This document shows, in pieces, positions 22,835 to 31,108 of a DNA stretch of 32,739 nucleotides. The stretch comes from a virus: positions 1-32,739 of IMG/VR virus record IMGVR_UViG_3300047494_000005. One strand, 5' to 3'. Position 1 is the stretch's first letter; each line of letters opens with the position of its first letter. Below the pieces are notes generated by a model, which ran no database searches, was not told the DNA's origin, and was given only the letters and a program-made list of their open reading frames with translations. The position numbers and the translations under genes are program-made.

Positions 22835-25455
22835 TGACCACAGGCGCGGTCACCTCGAATAAGCTGGAGGTCGCCCACACCGGCGATCCCCAGGGCAAGG
22901 TCACCGCGGTCAAGATCGAGGCGGCGCACAAGGGCGCGCCTGCGGGGCTCGTCACGGCGGTCAAGATCGAGGCGGCGCACAAGGGCGCGCCAGTCGGCCG
23001 CACGACCGCGGTCAAGATCGAGGTCGCCTACTCGACGCGCACGCAATGGGCGGACTGGCCGGCGACCGATGTCTACCCGGCGATCGGCATGGCTCCGATC
23101 GGTTTCGCCGCCACCGCGTATCGCGAGACCTTCGGGACGCTGGTTTACAGCGCCTCGTTCACGGCCGCGGGCGCATCGGCTGCGCAGGCGCAAGGGCTGG
23201 CGCTGACTATCGGCCAGATGACCTTCAACGCCGCTGGATCGTCAACCGCGAATTTAATCAGTGCTCTCGGTCAGGGCGTTGCGGCCGCGGTCGGCACGTC
23301 GTCGACCAGCTTCGACGCCATCCGATCTGGCCCGTTCCCCGCGGTCGCCTCGGCGATGGGGACTTCGGCGGCCAACTGGCGACCGGTCGCCGCCAATACC
23401 CGCACAGTGAACGCTGTAGGCACGTCTGACGCGCACGCTTTCAGCACCTACCAGGGCGTGGCCGTCTTCAGCGCCTCGGGCGCGGCGACCGGACGCTTTG
23501 TCGGCGAGGCTACGGTTCAGGCAGTTCTCACCGCTGTGGGGACATCGAGCGCCACGGCCACGGTCATCAACGGCCAGGGCAGCGTCTTCAGCGCGGCGGG
23601 CTACGCCACGGTCAACGCGATCGGCGTGCGCGCCCGCGCCTCGGTGGCCACGGCCACAGGCGTCTCGGCCGCTGCGGTCTCAACGACGTTCAACCAGCTA
23701 CGATCGCCGCACGCGGACGGCGTCTCGGCGGCGCAGTTCGTGCCCAACTTCCTCGCCCCCGCCATCGCGAGCGCCGCGGGGGCGTCGACCGCCAGCGCCG
23801 TTGGTTTGAAGGCTGCGGTCGGCAATGCGTCTGCGTCAGGCACGTCTACAGCGACGATGGTTGGGCGCTCGATCGCGCAGGCCACGTTCTTCAGCCGCGA
23901 CAACGTCGGCACGACGGACTTCAAGTCGGGGAGCGCGCTCGCGGGCGCGTTCACGGCGCGTGGGCAGGCGTCAACCAACTGGAAGCCCTCGGGCACGTTC
24001 GGCGCGGTGGGCACGGCTACGGGCTCCAGCACGGCCAATGCGACCGGCCTGAGCTTCGCCTACGTCTTCGGCACCCAGGGGCAGGCGTTCGCGACCGCGG
24101 TGGGCGTCGCGGCGATCCCCAGCGTCTTCACCGGTGCGGGCTCCAGCACGGCCGCGGCGATCGGCGACAGCCTCGACGCCAGCGTGGCGACGGCGCACGG
24201 GTTCAGCGCTGAGGACTTTGTCGGCGTCACTGCGCAAGCCAGGACGGTCACCGCGGCAGGATCGAGCACGGCCGCCGCGGCCTCGAAGCGCCTCACGCTC
24301 AGCCAGTGGACGGCGATCGGCACCTCGGCCGCGGCGGCCTTCGCACCTTCACCGGTGGCGCAGGGCGTCCTGACGGCGATCGGCGGCTCGACGGCCACCC
24401 TGGTGGCCTCCTACGGCTGGTCAGCCTCAGGCACGTCCACAGCGGCCTTCGTGGGCGCGGCCGAGGGCGGCGAGTTTGGCGTGGCGACGGCCTCGGGCTC
24501 CAGCACGGCCACCCTGCTCTCCCTAGTGGTGGGTTACCCCTTCACCGGCGCGGGCACGTCGACTGCGACCTTGATCCCCAAGATCAACGTGGCGGCGATC
24601 GGCACGTCGACCGCCATCCTCATTCCGCTCAACGCTCAGCAGGGCACCTTCAACGCCGCGGGCGGGTCTCTAGCCACGCTCTACAGCAGCAGCTATATTC
24701 GGACTGTCGCTTCGGCTTTGGGTGCTGCTTCTGCCGAGGCGATAGGCGTGGAGGTGTTGGAGAGCCCCTTCCACGCTGCCGGCGTGGGCGAGGCGGCCTT
24801 CGTGGGCGCGAGCCTAGCAGGCGCGCGGGCTTTTGCGAGTGGCCTTAGCGCAGCCTCGGCAGCGTCGGTGATGACGAAGGCCGCCCTCGCCCACGCTACG
24901 GGCTCCAGCAGCACCCTGGCTGTCTCTGGAGCCAAAAGGGCGTCAACGGCGTCAGCGACCGGCTCTGCCTCAGCAATCGCCTATTCAGCGCCGAGGGTCG
25001 CCGCCACATTCCATGCCGCGGGTGTGGGCGTCGCCGAGGCGATTTCGGTCGCGGGGCACCTGTCGACCTGGAGCGCCGAGGGATCGTCAAGTACAGACTA
25101 CACTATTCAGAACACCCTATACTCGCAGTTTTACGCTCGGCAGGGTGCAACGGGTCTGTTTATCGCTCTTAGACTTCTCCAGAGCCGGGCACTTGCTGTC
25201 GGCGAAAGTTCAGCCACAATGGTGAGCGCCGCCACGGCGGCATCGGTGGCGGTCGCTGTAGGCAATTCTCAAGCAATAGGGTATTCTGACGCGACGCAGA
25301 CGCCCAACCCAGGGACGGCCACAGGATACTGGAGCCTCACGGCGACCACCTCAGCGACCTGGATGGGTGAAGCGTCGGTTGTGGCCTCGGTCCGGCTGGC
25401 GACGGCATGCGGGACCGTCCGCAAAACGGGCTCGGCGCATCTGAGGGTAGGCTGA
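22834..25455 (+). CDS. 873-residue repeat protein, candidate tail-spike/shaft solenoid
   Basis: The start ATG overlaps the previous TGA (22832-22834), with AAGG upstream. Residues 4 to about 71 are four 17-residue repeats (G-x-VTAVKIEAAHKGAP). After a short link (WADWPATDVYPAIGMAPIGF), residues about 109-865 consist of roughly 30 degenerate units built on F-x-A-x-G-x-S-x-A followed by a short Ala/Val segment, spaced about 20-28 residues apart. The composition is extreme: Ala, Ser, Thr, Gly and Val dominate, and Lys, Glu and Cys are rare. Such regular hydrophobic/small-residue alternation suggests a beta-solenoid or extended fibrous shaft. The position among adhesins suggests a long surface structure. 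A patch at about 25090-25290 is less GC-rich. No family is recognised. Confidence 0.7.
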   Translation: MTTGAVTSNKLEVAHTGDPQGKVTAVKIEAAHKGAPAGLVTAVKIEAAHKGAPVGRTTAVKIEVAYSTRTQWADWPATDVYPAIGMAPIGFAATAYRETFGTLVYSASFTAAGASAAQAQGLALTIGQMTFNAAGSSTANLISALGQGVAAAVGTSSTSFDAIRSGPFPAVASAMGTSAANWRPVAANTRTVNAVGTSDAHAFSTYQGVAVFSASGAATGRFVGEATVQAVLTAVGTSSATATVINGQGSVFSAAGYATVNAIGVRARASVATATGVSAAAVSTTFNQLRSPHADGVSAAQFVPNFLAPAIASAAGASTASAVGLKAAVGNASASGTSTATMVGRSIAQATFFSRDNVGTTDFKSGSALAGAFTARGQASTNWKPSGTFGAVGTATGSSTANATGLSFAYVFGTQGQAFATAVGVAAIPSVFTGAGSSTAAAIGDSLDASVATAHGFSAEDFVGVTAQARTVTAAGSSTAAAASKRLTLSQWTAIGTSAAAAFAPSPVAQGVLTAIGGSTATLVASYGWSASGTSTAAFVGAAEGGEFGVATASGSSTATLLSLVVGYPFTGAGTSTATLIPKINVAAIGTSTAILIPLNAQQGTFNAAGGSLATLYSSSYIRTVASALGAASAEAIGVEVLESPFHAAGVGEAAFVGASLAGARAFASGLSAASAASVMTKAALAHATGSSSTLAVSGAKRASTASATGSASAIAYSAPRVAATFHAAGVGVAEAISVAGHLSTWSAEGSSSTDYTIQNTLYSQFYARQGATGLFIALRLLQSRALAVGESSATMVSAATAASVAVAVGNSQAIGYSDATQTPNPGTATGYWSLTATTSATWMGEASVVASVRLATACGTVRKTGSAHLRVG
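22843..23046 (+). repeat. four tandem 51-bp coding repeats (17 residues each)
   Basis: The unit repeats with exact 51-nt period from 22900, 22951 and 23002. The units at 22900 and 22951 match over their first 41 nt with one mismatch. The first (from 22843) and fourth units are more diverged. The near-identity of the middle copies indicates recent duplication. Confidence 0.85.
23158..25430 (+). repeat. long array of degenerate GxSxA-type protein repeats
   Basis: About 30 units of the pattern F-x-A-x-G-x-S-x-A occur here, e.g. FNAAGSSTAN, FTGAGSSTAA, VTAAGSSTAA, LTAIGGSTAT, FTGAGTSTAT. At DNA level they share words such as GGCTCCAGCACGGCC but are not perfect repeats. The count is by eye. Confidence 0.7.
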
Positions 25456-25781
25456 TGATCATAGGGCTCAGTGACACCGGCAGCGTGTTCATCCGCAAGA
25501 ACATGCTCGTGCTGACGGTGGTGTTCACCGCGGACGACGGATCGCTCACGCAGCCCTCGGCGGCGAACGTGTCGCTGAACTACCCGGACCAGAACGGCGC
25601 GCGGCACACGCTGAACGCGCTGATGGATTACAACTCGGTCACGAGCGTGTGGGAATATGAGTGGGACAGCAGCGCAGCAGGCAACGGGACGGTCGAATGG
25701 TCAGCATGGGGCTATGGGCAGCTTCAGGCAGCGACCCAGGGCAGCTTCGAGATCACTGCTAACCGAGCAAATGTCTACTAG
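25455..25781 (+). CDS. small beta-sandwich-like tail protein (108 residues)
   Basis: ATG 25455 overlaps the preceding stop. An ATG 48 nt earlier would only add residues read in another frame from the repeat gene. The sequence is beta-rich: FIRKNMLVLTVVFTADDGSL, then PSAANVSLNYPDQNGARHTL, then VWEYEWDSSAAGNGTVEWSA. This resembles small Ig-like phage proteins in which a 'T--DG---P--v-l-y' strand pair is followed by a Trp-rich strand. There is no signal or membrane segment. It probably belongs to the tail or fibre apparatus, but no specific role can be given. Its TAG stop forms part of a perfect AGGAGG site. Confidence 0.6.
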   Translation: MIIGLSDTGSVFIRKNMLVLTVVFTADDGSLTQPSAANVSLNYPDQNGARHTLNALMDYNSVTSVWEYEWDSSAAGNGTVEWSAWGYGQLQAATQGSFEITANRANVY

Positions 25782-25806
25782 GAGGCAGCGATGCGGGAGC
25801 AATCAG

Positions 25807-26220
25807 GTGGAAGAACTACTGCACTTCATCGCCACGATTGCGTGGAGAGACCTGACACCAGTGTTGGTCCCCGCGATCACAGCCATGTACGTCGTGCATG
25901 TCACGGTGTTGAGCACGCGGATCGAGAACCGGCGCAAGGCGGACGCGGCTCACGCCAAGGAGGTTCGTGAGATCGCCGAGCGAGAGGAACGGGCCGAGGC
26001 CGCCGAGGCTACAGCGGCGGCGGCGGGGTTCACGGAGCGGTTCCGGGCGCTGATGGACGGCTACGAGGCCCGAGCGGAAGACTTGACGAACGAGATCACA
26101 GCCCTGAAAGGGGAGCTTCGGGACTTCCGCCAGCGGTACGAGAGCCACCAGCGCGTGTGTTTTGGGTGCCCCCACTTCGAGGAACGGATCGGAAAACGTG
26201 CCCAATCAGCCCCAGGATGA
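25807..26220 (+). CDS. membrane-anchored coiled-coil protein (spanin or holin candidate)
   Basis: From GTG 25807 the product is 137 residues. It has one transmembrane helix (about 16-35, LTPVLVPAITAMYVVHVTVL), then a long charged coiled coil (about 38-120, with REIAEREERAEAAEATAAAA and LTNEITALKGELRDFRQRYE) and a CFGCPHF motif. A single N-terminal helix with a periplasmic coiled coil resembles inner-membrane spanins. GGGAG lies 7 nt before GTG 25807. ATG 25771, within the end of the preceding gene, would add 12 residues. A perfect AGGAGG instead points to ATG 25791, which is out of frame (see findings). The 3' end overlaps the next gene. Confidence 0.6.
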   Translation: MEELLHFIATIAWRDLTPVLVPAITAMYVVHVTVLSTRIENRRKADAAHAKEVREIAEREERAEAAEATAAAAGFTERFRALMDGYEARAEDLTNEITALKGELRDFRQRYESHQRVCFGCPHFEERIGKRAQSAPG

Positions 26221-27316
26221 CCAGCCGGAAGTCACCTTCAAGTTCGAGGCGTTCGACGGCCTGACGAACACGGTGGATCGCGAGCGCATGAAGCCTCGTG
26301 ATCTCGCGCGCGCCCTGGACATCGACCTGGATGACGTCGGCCAGCCGCATCGTCGCCGCGGTCAGCAGACCATGATCAGTGGTCGTTTTCACAGTCTATG
26401 GAACGCGAACGATGGAACTGTCTACGGTGTTCAGAACGGCGTTCTTGGGATCATACGCCCTGATTTTAGCTTTTCGTCTCTCAACTGCACCGTGGGAGAG
26501 CAACCCGTCTACGGTCCACCAGCGAACCCTTATGTTCAGATCGGGGACGACATCTACTGGTCCGCTCCTTATAGATCGGGAATTATACGGCATCGGTTGG
26601 GATTGGTTGATCCGTGGGGACCAACCCAGGACATTTTCCTCTCCCCCGTCATTGATCCGACTGCGACCTTGCCAGCTATCGCGGGACGGCTGCTTGGCGC
26701 GCCTCCCACCGCGCGCTTCCTCGTAGCCTTCTTCGGACGCATCTACATGGCCTACGGCAACCTGCTGTGGGCCACGGAATACTTCCTCCCCAACTACGTC
26801 GACAAGACGCGCAACTGGTTCCAGTTCGAGGGCGAGATCACCATGCTCGGCGCGGTGACCGATGGGCTCTATGTTGGCACCACCGAGGGCCTGTATTTCA
26901 TGGGCGGCACGCGCCTGGAGGAAATGAAGCGCATCCGGGTGATGGACAGTGGTGTGATCCCCGGCTCGGCGACAGTGATCCCCAGCGAACTCGCCAACCC
27001 GCCGCAGACCGGCCCCGGCGTCGACACCCCCCTGGAGGTCTCGATCGGCTTCATGACGACGCGCGGCTTCTGCGTCGCTGAGGACAGCGGCAAGACGACC
27101 AACCTCACCGAAGGCAAAATGTTCTTCCCCGTGGCCAATCGCGCCGCGGCTTTCTTCCGTCGCCAGGATGGCATGAACCAATATGTGGTCGTGGCGGACA
27201 GCGGAGGCGACCCGATGAATGGGGCGCGGTTCGGACCCTACGTTGATCCCATGATCAAGCGCGGGCGGACGCAGTGGGTAGACGTGTCTGACACGGCAAC
27301 AGCAGGAGACAACTGA
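26198..27316 (+). CDS. tail nozzle/stabilisation protein candidate (beta-propeller)
   Basis: This 372-residue protein is read from GTG 26198, overlapping the previous gene by 23 nt. The in-frame upstream TTG 26162 is less likely. The N-terminus is characteristic of podovirus tail nozzle or stabilisation proteins: FEAFDGLTNTVDRERMKPRD, then LARALDIDLDDVGQPHRRRG, then ISGRFHSLWNANDGTVYGVQ. This is the 'G--N-----l--g-l--a-NvDiDd-G---rR-G' opening, followed by repeated propeller-blade strands (NGVLGIIRPD, QIGDDIYWSAP, TDGLYVGTTEGLYFMGG). Such proteins (P22 gp10, T7 gp12 type) cap the tail tube below the adaptor. It lies far from the adaptor gene. A less GC-rich patch spans about 26390-26660. Confidence 0.65.
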   Translation: MPNQPQDDQPEVTFKFEAFDGLTNTVDRERMKPRDLARALDIDLDDVGQPHRRRGQQTMISGRFHSLWNANDGTVYGVQNGVLGIIRPDFSFSSLNCTVGEQPVYGPPANPYVQIGDDIYWSAPYRSGIIRHRLGLVDPWGPTQDIFLSPVIDPTATLPAIAGRLLGAPPTARFLVAFFGRIYMAYGNLLWATEYFLPNYVDKTRNWFQFEGEITMLGAVTDGLYVGTTEGLYFMGGTRLEEMKRIRVMDSGVIPGSATVIPSELANPPQTGPGVDTPLEVSIGFMTTRGFCVAEDSGKTTNLTEGKMFFPVANRAAAFFRRQDGMNQYVVVADSGGDPMNGARFGPYVDPMIKRGRTQWVDVSDTATAGDN

Positions 27317-27852
27317 TGGATGAATTTCGCTACGACGAAGACAAGGGCCTGTTCGTGCCCAAGGCCAAGCACTTCGGCATCTTCACGTTCGAGCATTTCC
27401 GCAAAGGCGAGAAGATCGACGAGTGGCAGGCCGACAACACGGCCACCAACGAGGGCCTGATCTGGCTGCTCAACCTCGGCTTCACCGCCACGGTCGCCAA
27501 TCAGAACTGGTACTGCGGCCTGTTCTCGAACAACTACACCCCGCTGGCGACGGACACTGCGTCCTCGATCGTCGGCAACGCGGGCGAGTTCACCGGCTAC
27601 ACCGGCGGAGCGCGCCCGGCCTTCACGCCCGCCGCAGCGGCTCAGCCGACGCCGAGCCTGAACAACAACAACACCAAGGCGAGCTTCACGTTCAACGCCT
27701 CGGGGACACTGATCGGCTCGTTCATCATTTCGAGCGCGACGCCGAACTCCAATACCGGCATCCTCTATGCCGCGGCTCAGTTCCCGTCGAGCAAGAACGT
27801 GTCGAACACTGACAACATACTGATGTCCTACGCCTTGGGTCTGACGCCCTAA
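27316..27852 (+). CDS. tail accessory protein (178 residues)
   Basis: ATG 27316 overlaps the nozzle stop by 1 nt, with GGAG upstream. Residues about 30-75 (KIDEWQADNTATNEGLIWLL, then ANQNWYCGLFSNNYTP) resemble small podovirus proteins with an N-x-G-L-x-x-L-L-N helix followed by a Trp-Tyr-containing strand. These are often encoded near nozzle-type genes. The C-terminal half is Thr/Ser/Asn-rich beta sequence. No membrane segment is seen. It is coupled to both neighbours by 1-nt overlaps and is most likely a structural tail component. Its precise role is unknown. Confidence 0.6.
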   Translation: MDEFRYDEDKGLFVPKAKHFGIFTFEHFRKGEKIDEWQADNTATNEGLIWLLNLGFTATVANQNWYCGLFSNNYTPLATDTASSIVGNAGEFTGYTGGARPAFTPAAAAQPTPSLNNNNTKASFTFNASGTLIGSFIISSATPNSNTGILYAAAQFPSSKNVSNTDNILMSYALGLTP

Positions 27853-28955
27853 TGACCACGACCACCGAAGACCTCGCGGACGGGGCCATTGCGGACGTAG
27901 GCGCAACCTATGTCCTGGGGCTCAGCGCGTCCGAAACGGCTACGGCCACGGACGCGACGTCTTTCGAGTTCGTCGGCGGCAGCGGCAACATCTCGTCCAG
28001 CGCGGTTGCAACCGCGCTGGCGACCGCCTACACGACCTATCACATGGGCGTCGCCGACAGCGCCCACGCGACCGACAGGGCGACGCTGGTCCTCGGCGCG
28101 GCGGTCACCGTCAGCGCTCACGCCACGGCCGTCACGAACGCCTATCTGGCGACCAGCCAGCAGGCGACCGCGCATGCGACCTTCAGCGCCACGCCCTCCG
28201 TCACATTTAACGTCCACCTGGATTTCACCGCCACGGCGACAGACGGCGTCGACAACCGCAGCGCCGTCGCGCTCAGCGACACGGCCACGGCGAGCGACAG
28301 CACGAGCTACGCCTACACCGGCAACGTCGCGATCAACGTCAGTGCTCATGCGACGGCGCAGGAGAACCACCAGTATGTGCTCAACCAGCATCTTGATTTC
28401 AGCGCCGTGGCCACGGCGGCAGCGTCGACTGTTCAAACGTTTTCGGTTGAAGTGTGCGAGAACGCGCACGCGATCGACGCCGCCACGCCGAACACTGGCG
28501 TCACCACCTGGGTGATCAACACGCGGACGAACGCGATCACGCAGTACCGCAACTTCGAGTTCAACTCGTTCGCGTCGCTCGGCCGTCAGTTCATCGCCGC
28601 CAGCGACGAAGGCTTGGTTGTTCTCCAGGGCGCGCAGGACGACGCCGCGCCCGTGGTCGGCGATTTCGCAGGAGGATACTTCGAGCCGAACCCCGGCAAG
28701 AACGCGACCTTCAAGGGGGCCTACTTCGCCGCTCGCGGGCAGGGGCGATGGCACATGGAACTCAAGGCCGGCGACGGCCGTGAATATGTCTACGAGAAGA
28801 CGTCCAACCCGCAACTGATGACGACGAAGATCGACATCGGCAAGGGGCTCTACGCGCGGTTCTGGACGTGGCGCATGTGCGCCTACGACGGTCAGGACTT
28901 TGACTTCGCCGGGCTGGAGCTTGTCCCCGGCGTCAGCGGGAGGCGCGTCGGCTGA
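27852..28955 (+). CDS. repeat-containing tail protein with conserved C-terminal domain (367 residues)
   Basis: Residues 1 to about 210 consist of about eight to ten degenerate units rich in Ala/Thr/Ser/Asp/His (SASETATATDAT, SAHATDRATLVL, FTATATDGVDNRS, LSDTATASDST, SAHATAQENH). Residues about 215-330 form a conserved-looking phage domain: TTWVINTRTNAITQYRNFEF, then NSFASLGRQFIAASDEGLVV, then LQGAQDDAAP. This is a 'vvN--t-a-t-Y-nf-FnSfa---g-y-aa-d-Gl--l-G--D' pattern found in podovirus tail proteins near nozzle genes. The repeat part may be a fibrous or surface extension on that domain. It overlaps both neighbours by 1 nt. Confidence 0.65.
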   Translation: MTTTTEDLADGAIADVGATYVLGLSASETATATDATSFEFVGGSGNISSSAVATALATAYTTYHMGVADSAHATDRATLVLGAAVTVSAHATAVTNAYLATSQQATAHATFSATPSVTFNVHLDFTATATDGVDNRSAVALSDTATASDSTSYAYTGNVAINVSAHATAQENHQYVLNQHLDFSAVATAAASTVQTFSVEVCENAHAIDAATPNTGVTTWVINTRTNAITQYRNFEFNSFASLGRQFIAASDEGLVVLQGAQDDAAPVVGDFAGGYFEPNPGKNATFKGAYFAARGQGRWHMELKAGDGREYVYEKTSNPQLMTTKIDIGKGLYARFWTWRMCAYDGQDFDFAGLELVPGVSGRRVG

Positions 28956-31108
28956 TGTTCGTCCCGCCGCCCTGGCTCAGCAGGAAGCCCGAAAAGCACT
29001 CAGGCCAGCGCCCGTGCGACGTGCAGGTCAACGTGCTGCTGCCGCCAGACACGTCCCAGGCGGACACCGCGACGCTGATGCAGGGCGCGCAGGCGATCGT
29101 GGATGGGAACTCGAACTGGATCAACCGCTGGCTTGGCGTCGAGCGTAACCGCATCAGCCAATCCAACCAAGGCTACTCCAGCCGGCGTCTGCGGATGGAC
29201 GGCATGGACGCGACGTGGTCGATCAACAACGGCGTCGAGAAGCTGTCGCTCGATGTCTACCCGGCGACGCGGCCGAGCGGTGGCGAGGACAGCAGCGACA
29301 TCAACACTGATGGGTATTGCCTGTGGACGCACTTCGATCCAGGCTTCCCCGACATCGTGCAGAGCGGATCGACGAAGACGCGCACCGCGCCGACGCCGTG
29401 GAACATCTTCTTCAACGGCTACCTGATCGAAGAGAACTTCCCGATCGTGGCCGGCGTGACCATGTATCCGATCCTATTCGGCAAGACGGCGCTGCTGTGC
29501 CAGAGCTACACCGGCTCGAAGGACGGCGGCGAGTTGAACCCGCTCGTTCGCGAGACGATGTTCACGCAGCCGCACGACACGATCCCCTTCCCCGGCTGGG
29601 GGAGCTATCAGGCGGGCAGCGCGCCGGACGGCACCGCGCAGGACAAGATGCCGAAGGAACTCGGCTATTGGTTGTTCGACTACTACAACGTCCACAACCC
29701 CTGCCAATACGTCAAGTTCGGTCAGTTTTGGGAGCAGATCAAGCTGCTGCTCAGCGGCGTGCCCGGCTCGACCTCGATGCCGACTATGACCAAAGGGATG
29801 TACATCAAGAACAGCAGTGGTCAATTCGGCAAGGATACGATCCTGCGGCCGCGCGCCAAGAACGGCATGAGCGTGATGCTTTCGCCACTGTCGTCGGTTG
29901 GCTTCGAGGTGACGACGATCGACGTGTTCATGGCGGAGTTCTACGACCGCGGGAAGTTCCGCAAGGTCTCACAGTCCTGGACGCACCGGCAAGCCAACGG
30001 CGTGATCAGCATCAACGACAGCCCGCTCATTTACGGCTCGGGGCAACTGAACCTTGGTCAATCGAGCGGCGGCGGTATGCTATTCAATCTCGATCCGACC
30101 TACACCAAGAACGGCCCCACCGGCGACGACAGTCTGCTGGGGCCGCACGACGGCGCGAACACCTGGGGCGACCAGCACTCGGGGCTCAACGACGATCAGA
30201 TCAAGACGATCGACGATTGGATTGCAGCGTGCGACGACGTGATCGCGCCGTGGAACACGCAGCATCTGGCCAAGCTCAGCCAACTGCTCCAGAAGATCGA
30301 CGACCCCGCACAGCAGCAGAAGGTCGTTTACGCCGAAGAGACCGCGTTCATCGTGAGGACATTCCTCAACGATCCGCACCTCTACATCGACAAGCCGGGG
30401 GCGCTGGACGACTACTGGCCGGCGGACATCCGGGCCTACCAAGACCCCACGGACCCCACCGGCAAGACGATCAAATACCCCCTCGGCAAGACCGGCGACA
30501 CACCCACTCCGCCGATCACTTGGACCATGTCTCAGGTGCAGCAGGTGACGAGCCGGGTCAAGACGACGGACAGCACTGATCCCGACCATCCGATCGTCAC
30601 TGACGACTACGTCTACGGGCCGGATCAGGCTTTCTACCTCGTGCTGCCTCCCGCCAGCGGCAAGGGCGATGCGACGTCGCTGGTCACTTATTTCGACAAC
30701 GCGCTCACGGGCGCGCTGGCGCACAGCCAGCAGTGGGTTGCGCCCGAGTACACGGCCAAGCAGACCGGCCACAGCATCACCGGCGAGGGCACGACACACG
30801 AGGTTGAGACGTGGACGTTCGAGATCGACCAGGACGACAATTATAGCTTCCTCGCCTTCGCTGACGATTATCTCGGTCCGTTCAACACGGCTCAACAGTT
30901 GGTGCTGGCGGGCGAGAACTACATCTCGAACATCATGGCGCCTTACGAACTTTTGCTGAAGCAGTACGATGACGAGATCAACGCGAAGCCGCCGGACCTT
31001 CCGCCGTTCCCCAACCTGGGGACAAGCCTGAGCGATCTAGGCCAGAGCGGCTACTCGAACATCACTGTTGACGGCGCACCCACCGGACAATGGAGCTTCA
31101 ACCAATGA
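28955..31108 (+). CDS. 717-residue hypothetical virion protein
   Basis: This large soluble protein has mixed alpha/beta composition. It is rich in aromatic residues and Gly in its first 450 residues (TPWNIFFNGYLIEENFPIVA, PGWGSYQAGSAP, LGYWLFDYYNVHNPCQYVKF). A helical region follows (LNDDQIKTIDDWIAACDDVI, then LAKLSQLLQKIDDP) and a C-terminal part with LGPFNTAQQLVLAGENYISN. No membrane segment, signal peptide or catalytic motif is recognised. The start ATG overlaps the previous stop, and the 3' end overlaps the next gene by 4 nt. Location between tail proteins makes a structural or adhesion role likely. I do not recognise its family. Confidence 0.6.
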   Translation: MFVPPPWLSRKPEKHSGQRPCDVQVNVLLPPDTSQADTATLMQGAQAIVDGNSNWINRWLGVERNRISQSNQGYSSRRLRMDGMDATWSINNGVEKLSLDVYPATRPSGGEDSSDINTDGYCLWTHFDPGFPDIVQSGSTKTRTAPTPWNIFFNGYLIEENFPIVAGVTMYPILFGKTALLCQSYTGSKDGGELNPLVRETMFTQPHDTIPFPGWGSYQAGSAPDGTAQDKMPKELGYWLFDYYNVHNPCQYVKFGQFWEQIKLLLSGVPGSTSMPTMTKGMYIKNSSGQFGKDTILRPRAKNGMSVMLSPLSSVGFEVTTIDVFMAEFYDRGKFRKVSQSWTHRQANGVISINDSPLIYGSGQLNLGQSSGGGMLFNLDPTYTKNGPTGDDSLLGPHDGANTWGDQHSGLNDDQIKTIDDWIAACDDVIAPWNTQHLAKLSQLLQKIDDPAQQQKVVYAEETAFIVRTFLNDPHLYIDKPGALDDYWPADIRAYQDPTDPTGKTIKYPLGKTGDTPTPPITWTMSQVQQVTSRVKTTDSTDPDHPIVTDDYVYGPDQAFYLVLPPASGKGDATSLVTYFDNALTGALAHSQQWVAPEYTAKQTGHSITGEGTTHEVETWTFEIDQDDNYSFLAFADDYLGPFNTAQQLVLAGENYISNIMAPYELLLKQYDDEINAKPPDLPPFPNLGTSLSDLGQSGYSNITVDGAPTGQWSFNQ

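Noticed and set aside
22843-23046. CRISPR-like array
   Set aside because: The 51-nt units are in-frame coding repeats without spacers.
19337-25455. Diversity-generating retroelement acting on the adhesin genes
   Set aside because: No reverse transcriptase, template repeat or paired variable repeat is visible in the window.
29317-30579. 420-codon + strand frame inside the 717-residue gene
   Set aside because: It is Arg/Gln/His-rich, without a start site, and out of frame with the continuous 28955-31108 gene that is coupled to both neighbours.
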